Origin: Spirochaetales bacterium
GTDB lineage: Bacteria; Spirochaetota; Spirochaetia; DSM-16054; Sediminispirochaetaceae
Direction: 5' to 3'
NCBI GenBank assembly: GCA_021767325.1
Contig: JAASTM010000224.1
Location: 1-5,096 of the forward strand
DNA: 5,096 nt
Part shown: positions 3,946 to 5,096 of the stretch, piece after piece
How the letters are laid out: each line of letters opens with the position of its first letter
Numbering within the stretch: position 1 is the stretch's first letter
Position numbers and translations under genes: made by a program
The notes under the pieces: generated by a model
The model's input: only the letters and a program-made list of their open reading frames with translations
Told to the model about the DNA's origin: nothing
Database searches by the model: none

Positions 3946-5096
3946 ATGACACACGATTTTAAGGGTATGAATACCAAACTGATCCATGCCGGCGAACCGC
4001 GCCCCCTTATCGAGGGAGCAGTTAGCCTGCCGATATTCCAGTCTTCCACCTTCGAATACAGCGGCGAGGAGAGTGAGCAGGCCCGTTATATCCGCCTCAA
4101 CAACACTCCCAACCACTCCGCCCTGCACGAAAAACTGGCCGCCATCGAAGGAGGCGAAGCGGCCCTGGTCACCGCCAGCGGCATGGCCGCCATCTCCACC
4201 GCCCTGCTGGCCGTCCTGAAACCAGGCGACCGGCTGCTGGTGCAGTCCGACCTGTACGGCGGCACCCATAGCTTCGCAACCGATGACCTGCCGGAACTCG
4301 GCATCGGGGTCGATTTCATCGACGCCGGCCAACCGGACAGCTGGGAAGCACAACTTTCGGAGCAAACCAGGGCCATTTATGTGGAATCAATCACCAATCC
4401 GCTCATGAAGGTCTGCAACCTGGATGCAGTGGTGAGCTTTGCCCGGCAGCACGGGCTGGCCAGCATGATCGACAACACCTTTACCAGTCCGATCAACTAC
4501 CGCCCGCCGCAGCACGGCTTCGACCTGTCCCTGCACAGCTGCACCAAGTACCTCAACGGCCACTCCGATGTGCTGGCCGGTGCAATTGTCGGTCGCCGCG
4601 AGCTGGTGGATCGCTGCGCCAAAAAGCTGATTCACCTCGGGGGAACCCTCGACCCCCATGCCTGTTCGATGCTGCACCGCGGCATGAAAACTCTCGACAT
4701 TCGCATGCAGCGCCACAACGAGAATACAGTACACATAGCCCGCTACCTGCAGCAGCACCCAAAGGTGACCCGGGTCAATTTCCCCGGACTGCCCGACTCG
4801 CCCTACTTCCAGCTGGCCTCACGACTCTTCGACGGCTTCGGCGGAATGCTCAGTTTCGAGGTGGACGGCGGGACCGAGGCCGCGAAACACCTGATAGACA
4901 GCCTGCAGCTGCCGATCAGCGCCCCCAGCCTCGGTGGAGTGGAGAGCCTGATCACCCGTCCGGCCACCACCAGCCATGCCAGTATGTCGGCGGAAGACCG
5001 GGCCAAAGCCGGCATCAGCGACAGCCTTATCCGCTTTTCCGTCGGAATCGAAGACGCCGATGACCTGATCAAAGACCTCGAAACAGCCCTCGCCAA
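3946..5096 (+). CDS. PLP-dependent cystathionine synthase/lyase family enzyme, C-terminus cut by window edge
   Basis: Frame 1 is open from ATG 3946 to the edge, giving 383 residues plus two bases; the family is usually 380-400, so very little is missing. It is a Cys/Met-metabolism PLP enzyme of fold type I. Visible active-site elements are Y48 and R50 in YIRLNNTPN (PLP phosphate contact from the partner subunit), S78-G79-M80, Y104 in DLYGGT (stacks on PLP), D176 in DNTF (pyridine nitrogen), S198-C-T200-K201 with K201 as Schiff-base lysine, and R363 in LIRFSVG (substrate carboxylate). SLGGVESL (328-335) fits cystathionine gamma-synthase or gamma-lyase. Residues alone do not separate these from beta-lyase; G106 instead of Cys argues against classical methionine gamma-lyase. 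The enzyme acts in cytosolic transsulfuration as a tetramer in known relatives. The start is set by AAGGAG with 6-nt spacing after an A9 tract. It diverges from the DUF402-GNAT gene; no sulfur-regulatory riboswitch is evident upstream. Confidence 0.93.
   Translation, partial: MTHDFKGMNTKLIHAGEPRPLIEGAVSLPIFQSSTFEYSGEESEQARYIRLNNTPNHSALHEKLAAIEGGEAALVTASGMAAISTALLAVLKPGDRLLVQSDLYGGTHSFATDDLPELGIGVDFIDAGQPDSWEAQLSEQTRAIYVESITNPLMKVCNLDAVVSFARQHGLASMIDNTFTSPINYRPPQHGFDLSLHSCTKYLNGHSDVLAGAIVGRRELVDRCAKKLIHLGGTLDPHACSMLHRGMKTLDIRMQRHNENTVHIARYLQQHPKVTRVNFPGLPDSPYFQLASRLFDGFGGMLSFEVDGGTEAAKHLIDSLQLPISAPSLGGVESLITRPATTSHASMSAEDRAKAGISDSLIRFSVGIEDADDLIKDLETALA

Noticed and set aside
3848..3952. 35-residue N-terminal extension of the DUF402-GNAT protein
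   Set aside because: It would overlap the ATG and ribosome site of the divergent transsulfuration gene and cover both promoters; the DUF402-like sequence starts at the ATG at 3847.
3925..5096. Minus-strand open frames (3925-4365, 4086-4376, 4387-4758, 4803-5096) at the right end
   Set aside because: The plus strand encodes an intact PLP enzyme with all active-site residues across the whole stretch; the minus frames are its antisense shadows.
1..5096. A mobile element, defence island or CRISPR-like array
   Set aside because: No transposase, integrase, direct-repeat array, tRNA, or terminal repeats are visible; all six genes belong to ordinary chromosomal families with similar base composition.

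Overview
This 5.1 kb window is a densely coded chromosomal stretch of a moderately GC-rich bacterium. It holds six genes, and the only AT-rich islands are the two divergent promoter regions and the short gap at 2737-2809. There are no RNA genes, mobile elements, CRISPR arrays or prophage genes. The gene mix (hemerythrin-like protein, Cys-rich YeiL-like Crp/Fnr regulator, short asparaginase, PLP transsulfuration enzyme) would suit a free-living anaerobe or facultative anaerobe. I cannot assign a phylum; a free-living spirochaete or a Firmicute-like lineage is only a weak guess.

Layout. (1) Positions 1-459, + strand: the 3' part of a hemerythrin-like (DUF438-type) metal-binding protein. A GC-rich stem-loop separates it from the converging next gene. 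(2) Positions 501-1496, - strand: a two-repeat YdcZ/DUF606 membrane transporter of the DMT superfamily. (3) Positions 1571-2245, + strand: a YeiL-like Crp/Fnr regulator divergent from the transporter. The gap between them contains two adjacent 14-bp palindromes that overlap the predicted promoters. (4) Positions 2230-2736, - strand: a single-domain asparaginase-like protein whose 3' end overlaps the regulator tail to tail by 16 bp. (5) Positions 2810-3847, - strand: a DUF402-GNAT acetyltransferase fusion. (6) Positions 3946-5096, + strand: a PLP-dependent cystathionine synthase/lyase family enzyme that runs off the right edge only a few residues from its expected end.

Functional links. The clearest unit is regulator plus transporter: a divergent pair sharing an operator-like region, where the regulator probably controls its neighbour and itself. 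Asparaginase and the acetyltransferase are co-directional but separated by a hairpin and a promoter-like element, so co-transcription is uncertain. The transsulfuration gene is divergent from the acetyltransferase.

I see no convincing undescribed multi-gene system. The most interesting points are the twin palindromes, the four-cysteine sensor domain that lacks the cAMP-binding Arg-Ser pair, the DUF402-GNAT fusion, and the catalytically intact one-domain asparaginase.
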